Shown here: positions 17,501 to 52,818 of the stretch, one piece after another
Layout of the letters: each line of letters begins with the position of its first letter
How positions within the stretch are numbered: position 1 is the stretch's first letter
From: Littorina saxatilis
Taxonomy: Eukaryota > Mollusca > Gastropoda > Littorinimorpha > Littorinidae
Assembly (NCBI RefSeq): GCF_037325665.1
Contig: NC_090250.1
Location: forward strand, 35,730,512 to 35,794,511
Direction: 5' to 3'
DNA: 64,000 bases
Notes under the pieces: model-generated
Told to the model about the DNA's origin: nothing
Databases searched by the model: none
What the model saw: the letters and a program-made list of their open reading frames with translations, nothing else
Program-made: the position numbers and the translations under genes

Positions 17501-19539
17501 GAGACCATGAGAGGGGGGGAACGAAAGAGAGAGAGAGAGAGAGAGAGAGAGCTTCCAAATATCTCAAATCTTGAACAATGTCTTATTTTGGCCTAAAATT
17601 GGCACTACTCAAATATCGCTTATGACATGCATAACAACATGAGGTCAATTCTAGCCTTATGCCTCTGCAGAAGGGGAGCGGGCACACTGCAGTTGCATCT
17701 GTCATCATCCACGGGTCTCACTCTGTCAAAGTGGTTTCCGACCTTTTTGGCGGGAACTATTTTCCAAGTTTTATTTGCGAAAGATTTCCTCATCCTTCTC
17801 TTTGGGGTAAAATAATCGGGCCAAATAATCTGATGACGTTTACATTTGTGCGTCACTTCTCTTTTGACGTCATTATGGAGAAAAAAACTCTGTCAAGGCC
17901 ACAGGAGCTTGTATCCAACCACCGGTCGATAATTATTTACTCCTTATTCCATTTATTTACTCCTTATTCATACAGTCTACTACTACTATTTACTACTTAA
18001 TATTATTTATTTACTAATAAATAGTAGTAGTAAGGGTAAGCATGCAGCAGTAAATAAATAGCATGCAGGAGTAAATAATTATCGACCGGTGGTTGGATAC
18101 AAGCTCCTGTGGTCAAGGCCGCAAAATTGGGAGATTTTTTTCCGTTTCAGTTTCGCTTGATCTTAAGCGGTGGTCTTCTGCATTTAGAGACCAGAACGGG
18201 GGTCACCTAAAAAGAGGTGTTCCCATATATCCGAGGTCACGGTAAGCGAGGTTTTCTTAGTCATACAAAGAAGGCTTCAGGTCGGGACCAACACCCTGAT
18301 TGATGTTATCAGAGGTGTGACCTTAAACGGTAGTGACGTTAACCGGGGAGTACTGTATGTGGATTGTTATTCATATTATTGCTTGAAGCTAACTTTAGCA
18401 AGAGTAGATCGGTCCTTTTATGAAATCAAGACCTTTTGATGTTATAATTATGCTCTCTCTTATGTGTGGTGTACTGTTTTATGCAATTACAGTGATGATG
18501 TGTCACCCAAAAATGGTTTCTTCACTTGTGGCTTTGAAATTGAAGTCTTGAGCAAACCTTGCTCTGATTTGAGCATTCCTCAATGGGTAGATTTTAATCT
18601 TTCTGTTAATTGGTTTGTTATGTTCTTGTTTGCTTTTTGTTCTGCCTCTTGCATTTCAGAGTTTTTAATTTTAATTTTTATAGAGAATCTCAATATTTAG
18701 TGTTATAAGGGTTTTTTTCTTTGTTAATTCCTGTTTGTTTTCTTTGTTAATTGCTGTTTGTTTTGTTGTTTGGTAATGTTACTGGCACCAGGAAATTACG
18801 TGTTCAAACTTGACACTAATGCAAATTTACAGATGTTAACTTAAATTTGAACTTTGTGTGTGTATCAAGAGTTTGGGAACCTTGATCTTTGGTTTTGTGT
18901 AGATTCACTTCATCACAGTGATCTACATTAAGACCAAATCGATGTTGATGATGATGATGGATAATTAGTTTTAACGTCCTCTTAGAACCATTTGGCCTAT
19001 CTTGGGACAGGTAGAGTTAATATGCTTTATGTGGGGACAAGACACTGGACAAACCTGCAAACAGAGGACACATATGATCGTGTTATATATCTGGAAGTCT
19101 GTTGTTGCGATATTTCAAAATGGGGATGGAAGTAATGATTGTGTACGCGTAATATGGTTGGACTGGAGCGGTTTTGTAGGCTTATTTGCTTTTTCTGTAT
19201 GTAGAATATGGTTATATTTGTGGCTGAATAAGTTTAAAAAAATAAAAATAAAAATCGACCTTGTACGTGTAGCAGCTTATAATAGTGAACATCAAAATGG
19301 GCTTAACTCTTTCGGACAACAAAAGTTCTTTATTGGTGAGTGTCTTTTAAAGAACCAAAAGGGGTCATATTGGTGAACATGAATTTGAACGAAATCGGTT
19401 ATTATTTTAATTTATTGATTGTTACGTATGTGGGTGAGGGTCTTTTTCTGTGGAAATTCTTACATTTCTGTTTCTTTTGCAGGCCGACCAGTTCAACTGT
19501 TTCTACCTACACTCCACCCCACCCTTGAAGAAGAACTAG
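8561..19539 (+). CDS. P1: prag01-like mitochondrial single-pass membrane protein (3 exons)
   Basis: Exons 8561-8609, 9899-10101 and 19483-19539 (TAG) give 102 residues; donors are GTAAG and GTGAG, and phases are 1 then 0. Exon 1 codes a basic, amphipathic start ([17 protein letters not shown]) typical of a mitochondrial presequence. Exon 2 carries PAHWKS (about 29-34), [10 protein letters not shown] (49-58), KRNSKW (62-67) and a hydrophobic segment at about 69-85. Exon 3 codes a short tail [12 protein letters not shown]. The pattern (PVPxG, RNxKxN, one membrane segment, tail with PP) resembles the 'deltamethrin resistance protein prag01' family; the function of that family is not settled, and a link to respiratory complexes is inference. 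The 9.4-kb intron 2 holds the LINE, hAT-like, pogo-like and foldback elements listed below. Two paralogous modules lie downstream (AIFM1 exons 1-3, and P2). The exon model is strong; the family name is less sure. Confidence 0.82.
8950..9235 (-). repeat. SINE-like family D, copy 1
   Basis: Starts with a CTTT-rich tail, then 'tttggtgtttaacgtcgttt' and 'caaccacgaaggttat'. Copies lie at 38246-38630 (-) and 51124-52345 (+). The CTTT/AAAG end marks the 3' tail, so this copy is on the minus strand. No clear tRNA box B was found. Confidence 0.7.
10243..12840 (-). mobile_element. 5'-truncated CR1/L2-like LINE
   Basis: A minus-strand non-LTR element inserted inside family M. Its 3' end is at the left: after the ORF comes a long 3' region ending 'ggcgcaatataaatacac' and a (TTA)n tail at 10243-10262. 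The 5' end is abrupt within the coding region near 12840, as usual for incomplete reverse transcription. It lies antisense in P1 intron 2. Confidence 0.85.
10974..12845 (-). CDS. LINE reverse transcriptase, C-terminal part of ORF2
   Basis: A 623-codon open frame with reverse transcriptase motifs in order: [16 protein letters not shown] at about 178-194, [11 protein letters not shown] at about 250-260, VPQGSVLGP at about 308-316 and the catalytic FADDTQ at about 340-345. The C-terminal [18 protein letters not shown] and [10 protein letters not shown] segments are typical of CR1/L2-type elements. The endonuclease domain is absent, so the copy is a 5'-truncated insertion. The lack of stops over 1.9 kb suggests a fairly recent insertion. 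The apparent start lies at the truncation point and is not a true initiator. Confidence 0.88.
   Translation of the reverse strand: MGVHFHREAVKEMVDKNRHQFISQKIENSTSSKELFLITGQLLGKTQNKKLPNSVPLDDLPDKFGDFFAEKIEKIRVELDAAPGHPEHAPFHGAHLTDFSPVTKEQVKKIIEKAPPKSCILDPIPSELLSECLEELLPVITDIINQSLTSGQVPPSFKHAVVTPLLKKANLDINTFKNYRPVSNLPFVSKVLEKVVLAQLSEHLAKTGMVEPLQSAYRADHSTETALLKVANDLLTACDSGSVSLLALLDLSAAFDTIDHDILLARLNTTFGITGTALGWFCSYLTGRTQAVVIQNRHSEDTILKYGVPQGSVLGPVLFTMYIQPLGKVIKHHNVLYHMFADDTQLQKSAHTKQFTELVQSIESCSDHIKQWMTVNKLKMNDDKTEIMPVGKQSNLKLLSETSSLTLSDTTVSFSSKVKNLGVHLDSSLSMDAHINSLCRTAFLEMRRISQIRHLLSLDATKTLVSAFILSRLDYCNSLLAGLPDAKLDRLQRIMNNAARLVLRKRKRNHVTPLLMTLHWLPIKARITYKIATLCYRSLHDDSAPSYLSSLLKPHVPTRNLRSADAGHLVVPRIKLNAFGKRAFIYTAPSIWNSLPMSVRLSTSLLSFKSSLKTHLFRQYFDA
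13025..13216 (-). mobile_element. LINE 3' coding fragment (zinc-knuckle end)
   Basis: Minus-strand translation gives [19 protein letters not shown] followed by [10 protein letters not shown] and a stop at 13025. The CxC...H...C pattern with QTxEHILQxC is the usual C terminus of many invertebrate LINE ORF2 proteins. Only this last ~60 codons is recognisable. Confidence 0.65.
13367..13913 (+). mobile_element. Hairpin-ended element F (Helentron-like, non-autonomous)
   Basis: Preceded by a T-tract. The 5' end GAGTCACTTGAG...AAGTGACT folds into a hairpin; the matching AAGTGACTC lies at 13881-13889, followed by the 3' hairpin GAGCGTTTGCTC and CTTCTTGTTAC. A GTCC/GGCC-rich simple repeat sits near the 5' end (13419-13440). 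The same plan is seen in families A, E and G. No protein is encoded. Confidence 0.55.
14069..15025 (+). mobile_element. hAT-like element remnant with CCTTGAAT arrays
   Basis: Left end CAGGGTTCGTACG resembles hAT-superfamily termini. Arrays of CTCCTTGAAT units occur at both ends (14087-14200 and 14980-15020) and a transposase-related frame lies between. No matching right terminus is seen, so the element seems truncated. Confidence 0.55.
14523..15002 (+). CDS. hAT-like transposase-related protein fragment
   Basis: A 159-codon frame opening with an ATG in [12 protein letters not shown]. It contains [54 protein letters not shown] and [21 protein letters not shown]. From memory these segments match widespread, poorly characterised hAT-related proteins of fish and invertebrates, where FDE(S/T)LN and FLGHA fall in the RNase-H-like region. 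The frame ends inside the CCTTGAAT array, so the C-terminal half is missing. A domesticated gene is less likely, given the terminal repeats. Confidence 0.55.
   Translation: MPTSSRTLSSFCTKTDVLKSEVMWTMNAVNSHYSFKSCENNSKLFQAMFPDSQVAKGYQCGEGKTRYLSTFGLAPYFHSLLKKRVKEESGYVLLFDETLNKHIKMKQLDIFVRCWNGQQVQTEYYASKFLGHAYATTLIDSLEPAMVELGYRKYSLKTP
15290..15420. repeat. (GA)n / GACA-rich simple repeat
   Basis: GA-rich tract directly before element A copy 1; no coding content. Confidence 0.8.
15940..17035 (-). mobile_element. Pogo/Tigger-like DNA transposon remnant
   Basis: Flanked by TA on both sides with inverted ends CAGTAAAACCTG. Subterminal GGACACC-type sequences recur inside both ends. It codes the helix-turn-helix start of a pogo-type transposase but no catalytic domain, so it is an internally deleted copy. 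A GCGAAAGTGAGTGA minisatellite lies at 16655-16712. The sequence without the insertion, GCAATACCAAAG, is readable in the complementary strand of element A copy 3. Confidence 0.8.
16418..16597 (-). CDS. Pogo-type transposase N-terminal helix-turn-helix fragment
   Basis: 59 codons from ATG at 16597. [20 protein letters not shown] followed by [12 protein letters not shown] is a CENP-B N-terminal type helix-turn-helix, the DNA-binding part of pogo/Tigger transposases. The DDE domain is absent, so this cannot be an active transposase. Confidence 0.7.
   Translation of the reverse strand: MESPAGKRKALTLEQRVAALKKLDSGQSCRDVAKEMGCGKTQIARIKSEKEDVMISLSL
17351..17550. repeat. (GA)n-rich simple repeat
   Basis: Imperfect AG-rich tract with GAGAGAGA runs, adjacent to the 5' end of element A copy 1. 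Confidence 0.85.
17900..18111. mobile_element. Foldback MITE with CACAGG ends and 8-bp target duplication
   Basis: About 46-bp matching arms (CACAGGAGCTTGTATCC... and its complement ending CCTGTG) surround an AT-rich centre. The flanking 8 bp GTCAAGGC is duplicated at 17892-17899 and 18112-18119. An 8-bp duplication with CA-starting ends fits a hAT-type non-autonomous element; the well-matched arms suggest a young insertion. Confidence 0.8.
18112..19482. other. Distal part of P1 intron 2
   Basis: No gene is seen. 18300-18360 ends in GGGGAGTACTGTA, resembling the right end of another CAGT-type element whose left end was not found. The remainder is AT-rich unique-looking sequence up to the acceptor at 19481-19482. 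Confidence 0.5.
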
Positions 19540-20507
19540 GCCACTCTCTACTTTTAAAAATGTAGTAGACTTGTGATATACCTTTTCTGTTTTGGGGTCA
19601 TATCAGTGTTGTTATGCACAAGTTTCAGGGATTGATTTGTCAATCTGTTAACCAGATTTCTTTTCGTCAAAACAGTAGCTTGTATTCTTTTGTAAAAGAA
19701 AGAAATTTGCATCAACATTTGGAAATGCTGATTAGTTTGAAACGCTTGTTTTCTCATCATGATAAAATTCTTCTCATCAGTGTCAAAATTAGATTACTGT
19801 TGATACTTGACACAGTTGTTTATTGTAAAATAGGATCAAAGAAGAAAGCTCGCAGAATAAGACAATGTCAATGAGGTAAATATGGGTATCATTTTATTTC
19901 TGTGCAGCGTGCACACACTTTGTGAGATGCTGGTTACAACAATCTTTTACTGTGTGAATGGAGTTTGTTATTAGGAAATATGTTTGACTTTTTTGTGTGA
20001 TGAGTAAATATCTGGAAACCATTTCTTTGTGTGTGTCTGTGTTTTTTGAGAAAATGGAAATGAGTTACCATGGAAAGGCAGTACCCTGTGGAAAGGTACT
20101 AGTACATGTACCTTGAAATAAGAAATCGCATGAAAATGAATACCTTAGTCAACATTTATTTCAACAGAAAATCTTCTTAAACAATAAATTCTCATTTAAG
20201 GCTAGGAGCTATGTTGTGTACCATGAACAGTTATTTGACCACAATATTCATGAAATAGAACTTCTGTGTAAAAAGTTGAACATTTGCTTTAAAGTATGTA
20301 GAATAATGGTATATGATCCAAAACAATATTTCCTTTCAAATTGACTTAGTACAAATTATTAAATGAGAAATAAGCAAAGCGATGATTCGGAAAATGTTCA
20401 TGAATGTCAAGCTAATTTCACAATTATTCATTGGAATGATTTGAACTTTTACAGAAATGTTTTAGACATGCTAATAGATGTTTTGTTCCACAGGCTAAGT
20501 TCTAGAA

Positions 20508-20513
20508 AATAAA
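20508..20513 (+). terminator. Possible P1 polyadenylation signal AATAAA
   Basis: First canonical plus-strand AATAAA noted after the P1 stop at 19539. A minus-strand AATAAA usable by AIFM1 lies at 20155-20160, so the 3' UTRs of these convergent genes may overlap. Transcript ends were not tested. Confidence 0.3.
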
Positions 20514-21944
20514 GTTAAAGTGATATCAAATGTTGCCTTTGACTTTTGTGGGTACATGTACATTTCTGAAAAATTGAAAAATTTGTATCTAACTTTTTTT
20601 CCCCAGACCTTATCATTTCTGCAAAAATCCAAATCATTCTGATGAATAGTTTTGAAATAAGCTTGACATCCGTAAATGAACGTTTCCATTCAACGCTTTG
20701 ACTTGGTAACCAATCTCATAGCAAATTCTTTTTGGACCATATGCTATTATTGAAACAAATGCACACCAAATTTTAACACAAATTGTTTCAAGGATGTTGT
20801 GGTCAAATGACTTGGAGAAAAACTGTATTTTCATGGTACAAAACGTAGATCCTGGCCTTAAACTTAACAGCATTAACAATCATTAAAAATACTTACTTTC
20901 ATCGTTTGCACTAATGGCAGTACATGGTAGTACAATAAATATCATAATGATCTGCCGAATTTCCTGTTAATGTGAAAAGATTGGTTAAGAGACACCGCAG
21001 TTCCACAGTCACACACAAGTGAAGTAACATAAGAATCAATTATTTTTTTTCCCCACATATTTACTTTCTGCCCTTACTCACATCGAACTTCATCAATGTC
21101 TGTTGGCAAGTTCTTCATAAGGCACTAGGATAAAATCGGCACACCTTCCCTATCTTTTACTGGTCAGAAACAAGTGTGGTAACCACTATCATTAATATAC
21201 CCACATTCCTTTAAAAAGCTCGCTGCTTTTCAAAACCATCAATCCCAAGTTTACCAAAGCTTCTACATTAATTTCTACTTCGTGTACTTTTTCCTGTGAT
21301 CTTGACTATACGATCATACCAGGGTATTGGCAACCAACTTCAGGAGAACAATTATCACAGTGTATTGCTCCTGCAATGAAAGGAAATGAGACTAGACTAC
21401 CGCAGCATTTGAGGTAAAGCTAGATCCCAATTACAGTATTGACAAGAGTTTTCCTGTATTGATATTTGTAGGGCTTTCTAACAATAAAGCATTGTAACTT
21501 AGAGAAAATGCTTGAAGACATGACATATCAATCTTTGAAGCTGGTCATCAATTTGGCAGAAGAGTTCTGGCGACAATCCACAACAGTCAGTGTCTTCAAC
21601 ACCTACATACATGTTATTCAGAGTTTCAAGTTGCAAAGTACAAATGTGCATGGACAGTTAACACCTTTACATTTCCAAAGCAAAAACAAACCTTTTCCAA
21701 TTACATGTATATCATTAAAAACACTACCTTTTGAAAGATTACAGCTATATGAGCACTCAAACTCTTACATATGTCCAATACAAACAACACTTGTCAAATC
21801 ACATGCAACACCCTTTTCCAGGGTATCAATCAAAATCAACACAATCACAAAGTAGCTGCTCTCCTGTGTCGGCCATGATGATATTCAATTGAATCTGGGG
21901 TGTGATAAATTGCGTACAAGATTTCAAAACTCTTTTCTAACAGT
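20514..21944. other. P1-AIFM1 convergent intergenic / 3' UTR region
   Basis: AT-rich sequence with no recognisable gene or repeat family; likely 3' UTR of AIFM1 for at least part of its length. Confidence 0.5.
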
Positions 21945-46820
<24,876 letters not shown>

Positions 46821-47907
46821 GTTTGTTGCCGGCGTTGCTTTCCTTCACCAAAGAGCTGGAACTGTTGATTATGTCCCTTGTGCGTTCTGCCTGTTTTTGT
46901 CTAATTAGACTGAAACGATTACTGTCCTCCCCTTCACAGAGGACTTTTTATTTTATTTTATGTCTCTAGAACCGAAGGGGGTCATGCGAGATCGACTCAA
47001 CGTTCATATTATGCCTTCTCTAATTTGTTCTTCTAAAAGTGATTACACTTTTTTTCAAAGTGAACTTTTCCGTATACTGAAATAAGTTCAAGGAGTAAGA
47101 ACTGAGACCAAAAACAACAAAACATAAAAACAAAACAAAAATAGTCTTAACGTGCAAATTTTCGAGATTAGGACTGAAACTTCATTATATGGGGAATTAG
47201 AATTTTCCACAAAACCACTGCTCAGTGATGAACATGACTTTCAGCCACTGAGGCTAACTTTTTTCTAACTGTGGATAGAGGGCCGGCCCCAAAGGGTTTA
47301 AAATCGTGATCGTGATTGGCGTTTTTTTACCTTTCTGTGACCGTGATTGCTGAAATTTCCATTTCTGTGATCGTGATGGGACTTTGCCCGTGATCCGTGA
47401 TGACAAAAAAATCAAGTCTCGTAAGCAAATCAACTCATATTGGTGACAATTAAATTATTTCACAAGAAGAAGAGTGGACAGTGCAACAAAACAGAATACA
47501 CACAAAAAGTGTCTTTGCTGGTACATTTGGGGAAAAGTAAACTTTTTTACCAACCTTTGGCCTTTCAAGACTAAATTTCAAACAGGCGAATCACAAACAA
47601 ACATTAATTCAAACAGGTATTAACGATGAGAAATGTCTCAAGCTTTGTTCACACTAAAGGTTTTAGGTAGCCTATCCCTTTAACCATAGTAATAATAAGA
47701 ATACCTCTTAACGTGCTGAATTTTGAACGGTATGGTGAATCTACTACCCAGACATCTTACCGATTTCATAGACAGAAAACACGCTTCTCAGTAAGCTACG
47801 CCTGAGGACAGGTAATTAAAAGGGACATGAAATGTTTTAAAAAACAGTTTTTATGTACGTTCAGTGTGTGTTTTGCAGAAAAATAAAACGACTCGAAAAA
47901 GGAAGCA
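46821..47907. other. AIFM1 / P2 divergent intergenic region, left part
   Basis: Upstream region of AIFM1. 47300-47405 has irregular GTGATCGTGAT repeats. No gene, CpG-rich block or clear core promoter motif is seen. Confidence 0.4.
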
Positions 47908-48611
47908 TTATAGGCACAGTAAGCCTCCCGGCCGTAAACCATCACAGATACTGTCAGGCTTTTACACACAGTACAAACACCCTTCCATTTGAACGCTCAC
48001 CAAACGGGAACACCCTAGGTGCCCTACGTAAAGAGCGAGCAATTTTCAAAGAATTAATTTTGCGGATTGTGTCAGAGACAATCAGACAGTGGTGCGTTTT
48101 GGCGCTAGACCTAACTTTTAAAATCTAAATAAAAAATTGACAGCTTGTTACACAAACGTTCTTAAATCATAAAAGAATTCTGTTTTCATCAAGACAAGAT
48201 CAGTACAATTCGAAGTTTTGAAAGTTTGAAAAAAGAAAGCCCGGAAGCAGGGTCACGCAAGGTCGTGGTTCTCGTTGCAGACGACGGTTTATACCTATCG
48301 CCAGTTCCTCTGAACCGTCAAAAACCATCGCAAGAGTTCTTGTGAACCACAGCCGTTTGTTTCGTGCATAGTCAGAGTCGCATTCAAATAACTAACTGAC
48401 GACTACACTTGTGAAAAAGGGAAACTTGATCACACGGGTTCACGATGGCTCAGGGGTAAGATAAATTCTTTGAAAATTGCTCGCTTTTAACGGAGGGCAC
48501 CTAGGATGTTCCCGTTTGGTGAGCGTTCAAATGAAAGGGTGTTTGTACTGTGTGTAAAAAAAAGCCTGACAGTATCAGTGATGGTTTACAGGAGGCTTAC
48601 TGTGCCTTTAA
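47908..48611 (-). mobile_element. TTAA-flanked MITE, copy 1, abutting P2
   Basis: 704 bp with about 130-150-bp inverted ends starting TTAAAGGCACAGTAAGCCTCC (left copy with one change). A nearly full-length copy in opposite orientation is at 50042-50781. TTAA at both ends fits a piggyBac-type non-autonomous element. It ends 95 bases before the P2 start codon. Confidence 0.75.
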
Positions 48612-48705
48612 CTGAGCCTTTCAAGAACGACAACTCTGGTGAAGGGACAGAACAGTCGTCCCGGAACTCTTCTGCGCAGAAGACAAGAAGTATAATACTG
48701 TAAAA

Positions 48706-49609
48706 ATGTCGCAGTTGCAATTGTTTTCCAGAAAAGGGGTCCAAATACTCAGTGAGTATATCCAGTTTTTAATTTTCGCATGTTGACGCTACGCAGTTAA
48801 TGTGACGCCCATCCCAAGCAGGTTTGATTTCAACACTTTTTTTATTTCCAGTTATTTCTCCACTAAATGCGACTTGCACGGCAAACTACGTGTTAGCCCA
48901 TAACGGCCGTTCACTATGACTATGAGGAATTCTGCAAAATCAACATGGCACGACACTCCAATGTGCGATTCCCACGCACACTTTGAAGAAAGATGGTTGA
49001 TTCTAGATCTCGCAAATCGATTGTCTGAGCGATTCCGGCTGCAGCGCCCAGACAATGAGAATTCTTACAGTAATCTTGACGGTGTGATTTTAGATCGTAC
49101 GCAACCCAGTAAAAAGCAGGTAGATCTAGAAATAGTAGTACAAGAAAACTACTTCGGCGTATTATATCTAACACAGATTATGGAGTTATCCAAGAAAGAA
49201 AGAAGTAGATTGAATGTCTTTTTCTGTTGTAGAAACTGTTCCTGGGTTGCTGTCACATGTTCGGAACAAAACCACGTCAGAACATCTGCTGAGACAGCGC
49301 GGAGGACCTGGGCCGTTCAAAACCCAGGCGCAAATTTGCATCGAAACCAAAAGTCACATGAACTTCTATCCCGTCCCCGAGGGAAGCCATCAGGAGTATC
49401 ACAAGGCTCGTAACATGAAATGGGCCACGATGCTCATGATGTCCGTCACCTTCCTAGGCATAACCACATTCATTGTAAGCTTTTTTTGGTTGATTTTTTA
49501 CACACATGTACAGATTTGTTGCATAATATTGGTGGTGGATGGACAGTGTCGAATATGTGCGTACACACGTATGAACCAACTTGCTCAGGCATACACACAC
49601 AAACACACA

Positions 49610-49666
<57 letters not shown>

Positions 49667-52600
49667 ACTCACAAATTGCTTTGTAGGCTACTTCTTATTT
49701 ATTCGTCCAAAATCGAATATGCCCTTGTTGTAACATTCGTTCATAGAAAAAAACATTATTATTAGACCTAAACAAAAAAATAGGTGTGGTTACGGTAACC
49801 CTACCCCATTTTTAGGGGCCGACCCTATAACTTTCTATTACACAAATTTGTCAACAACAAAAAAACAAAAAAAAACGAGTGCAGAAAACGCAATGAAAGC
49901 GACAGCGCTCGAGTCGCACACTTATTTCCCTGTCAAGTAGGTTTAATTTGTACACATTAGAGAAAAAAAAGTTTAAAAAAAAAAGTGATTGCCTACCTTC
50001 CTACCCTATTCTTTTTTGCTATGTTATTTTCTACACGTGCTTTAAAGGCAGAGTAAGCCTCCCGTAAACCATCACAGATACGGTCAGGCTTTTACACACA
50101 GTACAAACACCCTTTCATTTAAACACTCACCAATTGAGAACATCCTAGGTGCCCTCCGTAAAGAGCGAACAATTTTCAAAGAATTTATTTTTGCGTGGTT
50201 TATCTTACCCCTGAGCCATCGTGAACCCGTGTGATCCAGTTTTCCCTTTTCACGATGCAGTCGTCATAGTTAGTCATTTGAATGCGACTCGACGTGAGCT
50301 TATCTACAATAGCACGTTGTTTTTATGCACGAAACAACGGCTGTGGTTCTCAAGAACTCTAGCGATGGCTTTTGACTGTTGAGAGGAACGGCGATTTGCA
50401 CTGATAAACCGGCCGTCGTCTGCTACGACCCTTGCGTGACCCTGCTTCCGGGCTTTTCTTTTTTTAAACTTTCACAACTTCGAATTGTTCTGATCTTGTC
50501 TTGATGAAAAACGAATTCTTTTATGATTAAAGAATGTTTGTGTAACAAGCTGTCAATTTATTATTTAGATTTTAAAAGTTAGGTCTAGCGCAAAAACGAG
50601 GCGCCGTTGTTGTTAACGGAACAAGTCTACGAAAATAAATTCTTTGAAAATGTCTCACGCTCGACAGAAAGCAGCCAGGATGTTCCCGTTCGGTGAGCGT
50701 TCAAATGGAAGTATGCTTGTACTGTATTTAGACGCTCGGGGAGCTCTGTGATGGTTTACGGGAGGCTTACTGTGCCTTTAACACTTCAGTTGTTTTGTTT
50801 TCAGTTCAGTAAACACACATTAGCACGCACACACCCAAACACCCCCCCACACACACCCACACCCACACACACACACACACACACACACGTGATTGTTTTT
50901 TTGTTATTTTACATTTTCATGACCTTCGGGTTCGGATTTGGCGCCTCATGCTATCATTCAATGATCATTGATAATGAATTAATTGAAGGGGAATTTCACA
51001 CACGGGCCGTCCTTTTTCCTATGTTTGACAAAACCGTGGGACATTTTCATTTTCTCTGACATACGGTTTTGAAGGTAGGGCTTTACACGCTTTCATGCTT
51101 TGATGACTCCCAGATATGATACACCCCCCGCGGGTTAGGGGGAGGAATTTACCCGATGCTCCCCAGCATGTCGTAAGAGGCGACTAACGGATTCTGTTTC
51201 TCCTTTTACCCTTGTTAAGTGTTTCTTGTATAGAATATAGTCAATGTTTGTAAAGATTTTAGTCAAGCAGTATGTAAGAAATGTCAAGTCCTTTGTACTG
51301 GAAACTTGCATTCTCCCAGTAAGGTCATATATTGTACTACGTTGCAAGCCCCTGGAGCAATTTTTGACTCACATGCGAAGCAAAAGTGAGTCTATGTACT
51401 CACCCGAGTCGTCCGTCCGTCCGTCCGGACGTCCGGACGTCCGGACGTCCGGAAAACTTTAACGTTGGATATTTCTTGGACACTATTCAGTCTATCAGTA
51501 CCAAATTTGGCAAGATGGTGTATGATGACAAGGCCCCAAAAAACATACATAGCATCTTGACCTTGCTTCAAGGTCAAGGTCGCAGGGGCCATAAATGTTG
51601 CCTAAAAAACAGCTATTTTTCACATTTTTCCCATTTTCTCTGAAGTTTTTGAGATTGAATACCTCACCTACATATGATATATAGGGCAAAGTAAGCCCCA
51701 TCTTTTGATACCAGTTTGGTTTACCTTGCTTCAAGGTCAAGGTCACAGGAGCTCTTCAAAGTTGGATTGTATACATATTTTGAAGTGACCTTGACCCTGA
51801 ACTATGGAAGATAACTGTTTCAAACTTAAAAATTATGTGGGGCACATGTTATGCTTTCATCATGAGACACATTTGGTCACATATGATCAAGGTCAAGGTC
51901 ACTTTGACCCTTATGAAATGTGACCAAAATAAGGTAGTGAACCACTAAAAGTGACCATATCTCATGGTAGAAAGAGCCAATAAGCACCATTGTACTTCCT
52001 ATGTCTTGAATTAACAGCTTTGTGTTGCATGACCTTGGATGACCTTGACCTTGGGTCAAGGTCACATGTATATTGGTAGGAAAAATGTGTAAAGCAGTTC
52101 TTAAGTGTATGATGTCATTGCTAGGTTTAGTTACCCTAAAGGTCGAGGTCAAGCATGTGAGTCGTATGGGCTTTGCCCTTCTTGTTTGATTAGTGCTTTT
52201 GTGAACAAGAAACAATTATAAAGTGGCTCTATCCCATCTCCCCCAACCCCCCCCCCCCCCCCCCCCCCCCCCTTTCCCCGACGCGATATAACCTTCGTGG
52301 TTGAAAACGACGTTAAACACCAAATAAAGAAAGAAAGATATGATACACGTTTCATTGACCCTCTTCAAATGTCAAGGTCACAGTTAGGTCAAGTTAAGGT
52401 TAACAAAAATGAAACAATGATTCTTTTCTAATACATTATTATAACTTGAAGCTTTTAAAATTCACACACTCCCGGGTTTTAGTGTTCTATAGACACAAAT
52501 CAAGTCTTGCTGCCCCTGGTCAATGTTCAAGGTCAAAGGGAGCTCGAGGTAATTAGAAGGAAAAGTAATACATGTAATCATTTATTTGAACCTTAGAAGC

Positions 52601-52818
52601 GCTAGAGTAATATTTCATATGCTCCTGTTTCATATTAAGTACGAGTATTAATCTCTTTTCGTTCTTTGAGGTCAAGGTTGGGAATGATTTTGCTTTGAAA
52701 TGTTATCTTTCTTCTGTATCAACAGGCGTACAAGCTGGACTGCTTTTTCCTGCACAGCTTGCCTCCGCGAAGAAAGATCTCCACTAATAGCGAGAAAATC
52801 GGCAAGCTCCAATACTAG
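48706..52818 (+). CDS. P2: prag01-like single-pass membrane protein (3 exons)
   Basis: Exons 48706-48751 (ATG; donor GTGAGT), 49233-49474 (donor GTAAGC) and 52726-52818 (TAG) give 126 residues with phases 1 and 0, identical to P1 and to AIFM1 exons 1-3. Exon 1 starts MSQLQLFSRKGVQIL, a plausible mitochondrial presequence. Exon 2 has ETKSHMNFYPVPEG (about 53-66), QEYHKARNMKW (69-79) and a hydrophobic segment at about 80-97. Exon 3 starts AYKLDCFFLHSLPPRRK and adds a basic/polar tail. ETKSH, EYH and FLGIT are shared with the AIFM1 module but not P1. P2 is head-to-head with AIFM1, with start codons 1.9 kb apart. Intron 2 holds MITEs, SINE D and element E. Function unknown; an inner-membrane role is inferred. 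Confidence 0.8.
49600..49664. repeat. (CA)n microsatellite in P2 intron 2
   Basis: CA run with CAAA interruptions at the start. Confidence 0.95.
49769..50030. mobile_element. MITE family C, second copy
   Basis: TTAGACCTAAAC, then AATAGGTGTGGTTACGGTAA and the body as in 45453-45760, reading in the opposite genomic direction. The right terminus is eroded at 'gctatgttattttc'. Confidence 0.7.
50042..50781 (+). mobile_element. TTAA-flanked MITE, copy 2
   Basis: 740 bp, TTAAAGGCAGAGTAAGCCTCC at the left and GGCTTACTGTGCCTTTAA at the right. It matches copy 1 over the full length in opposite orientation, including the 'cccctgagccatcgtgaacc' interior. Confidence 0.75.
51124..52345 (+). repeat. SINE-like family D, copy 3, split by element E
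   Basis: Head 'ccccccgcgggttaggggg' and body up to 51365. After element E it resumes at 'ttgattagtgcttttgtgaa' (52185) and ends with an (AAAG)n tail. A poly-C block at 52246-52272 lies inside. Confidence 0.75.
51366..52184 (+). mobile_element. Hairpin-ended element E, copy 2
   Basis: Starts GACTCACATGCGAAGC after a T-tract, with the (GTCC)n/(GGAC)n block at 51412-51455. It ends CATGTGAGTC, hairpin GGGCTTTGCCC, TTCTTG. At least eight TCAAGGTCA sites are present in either orientation. Comparison with the intact SINE D at 38367-38390 shows insertion within a T run. Confidence 0.7.
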
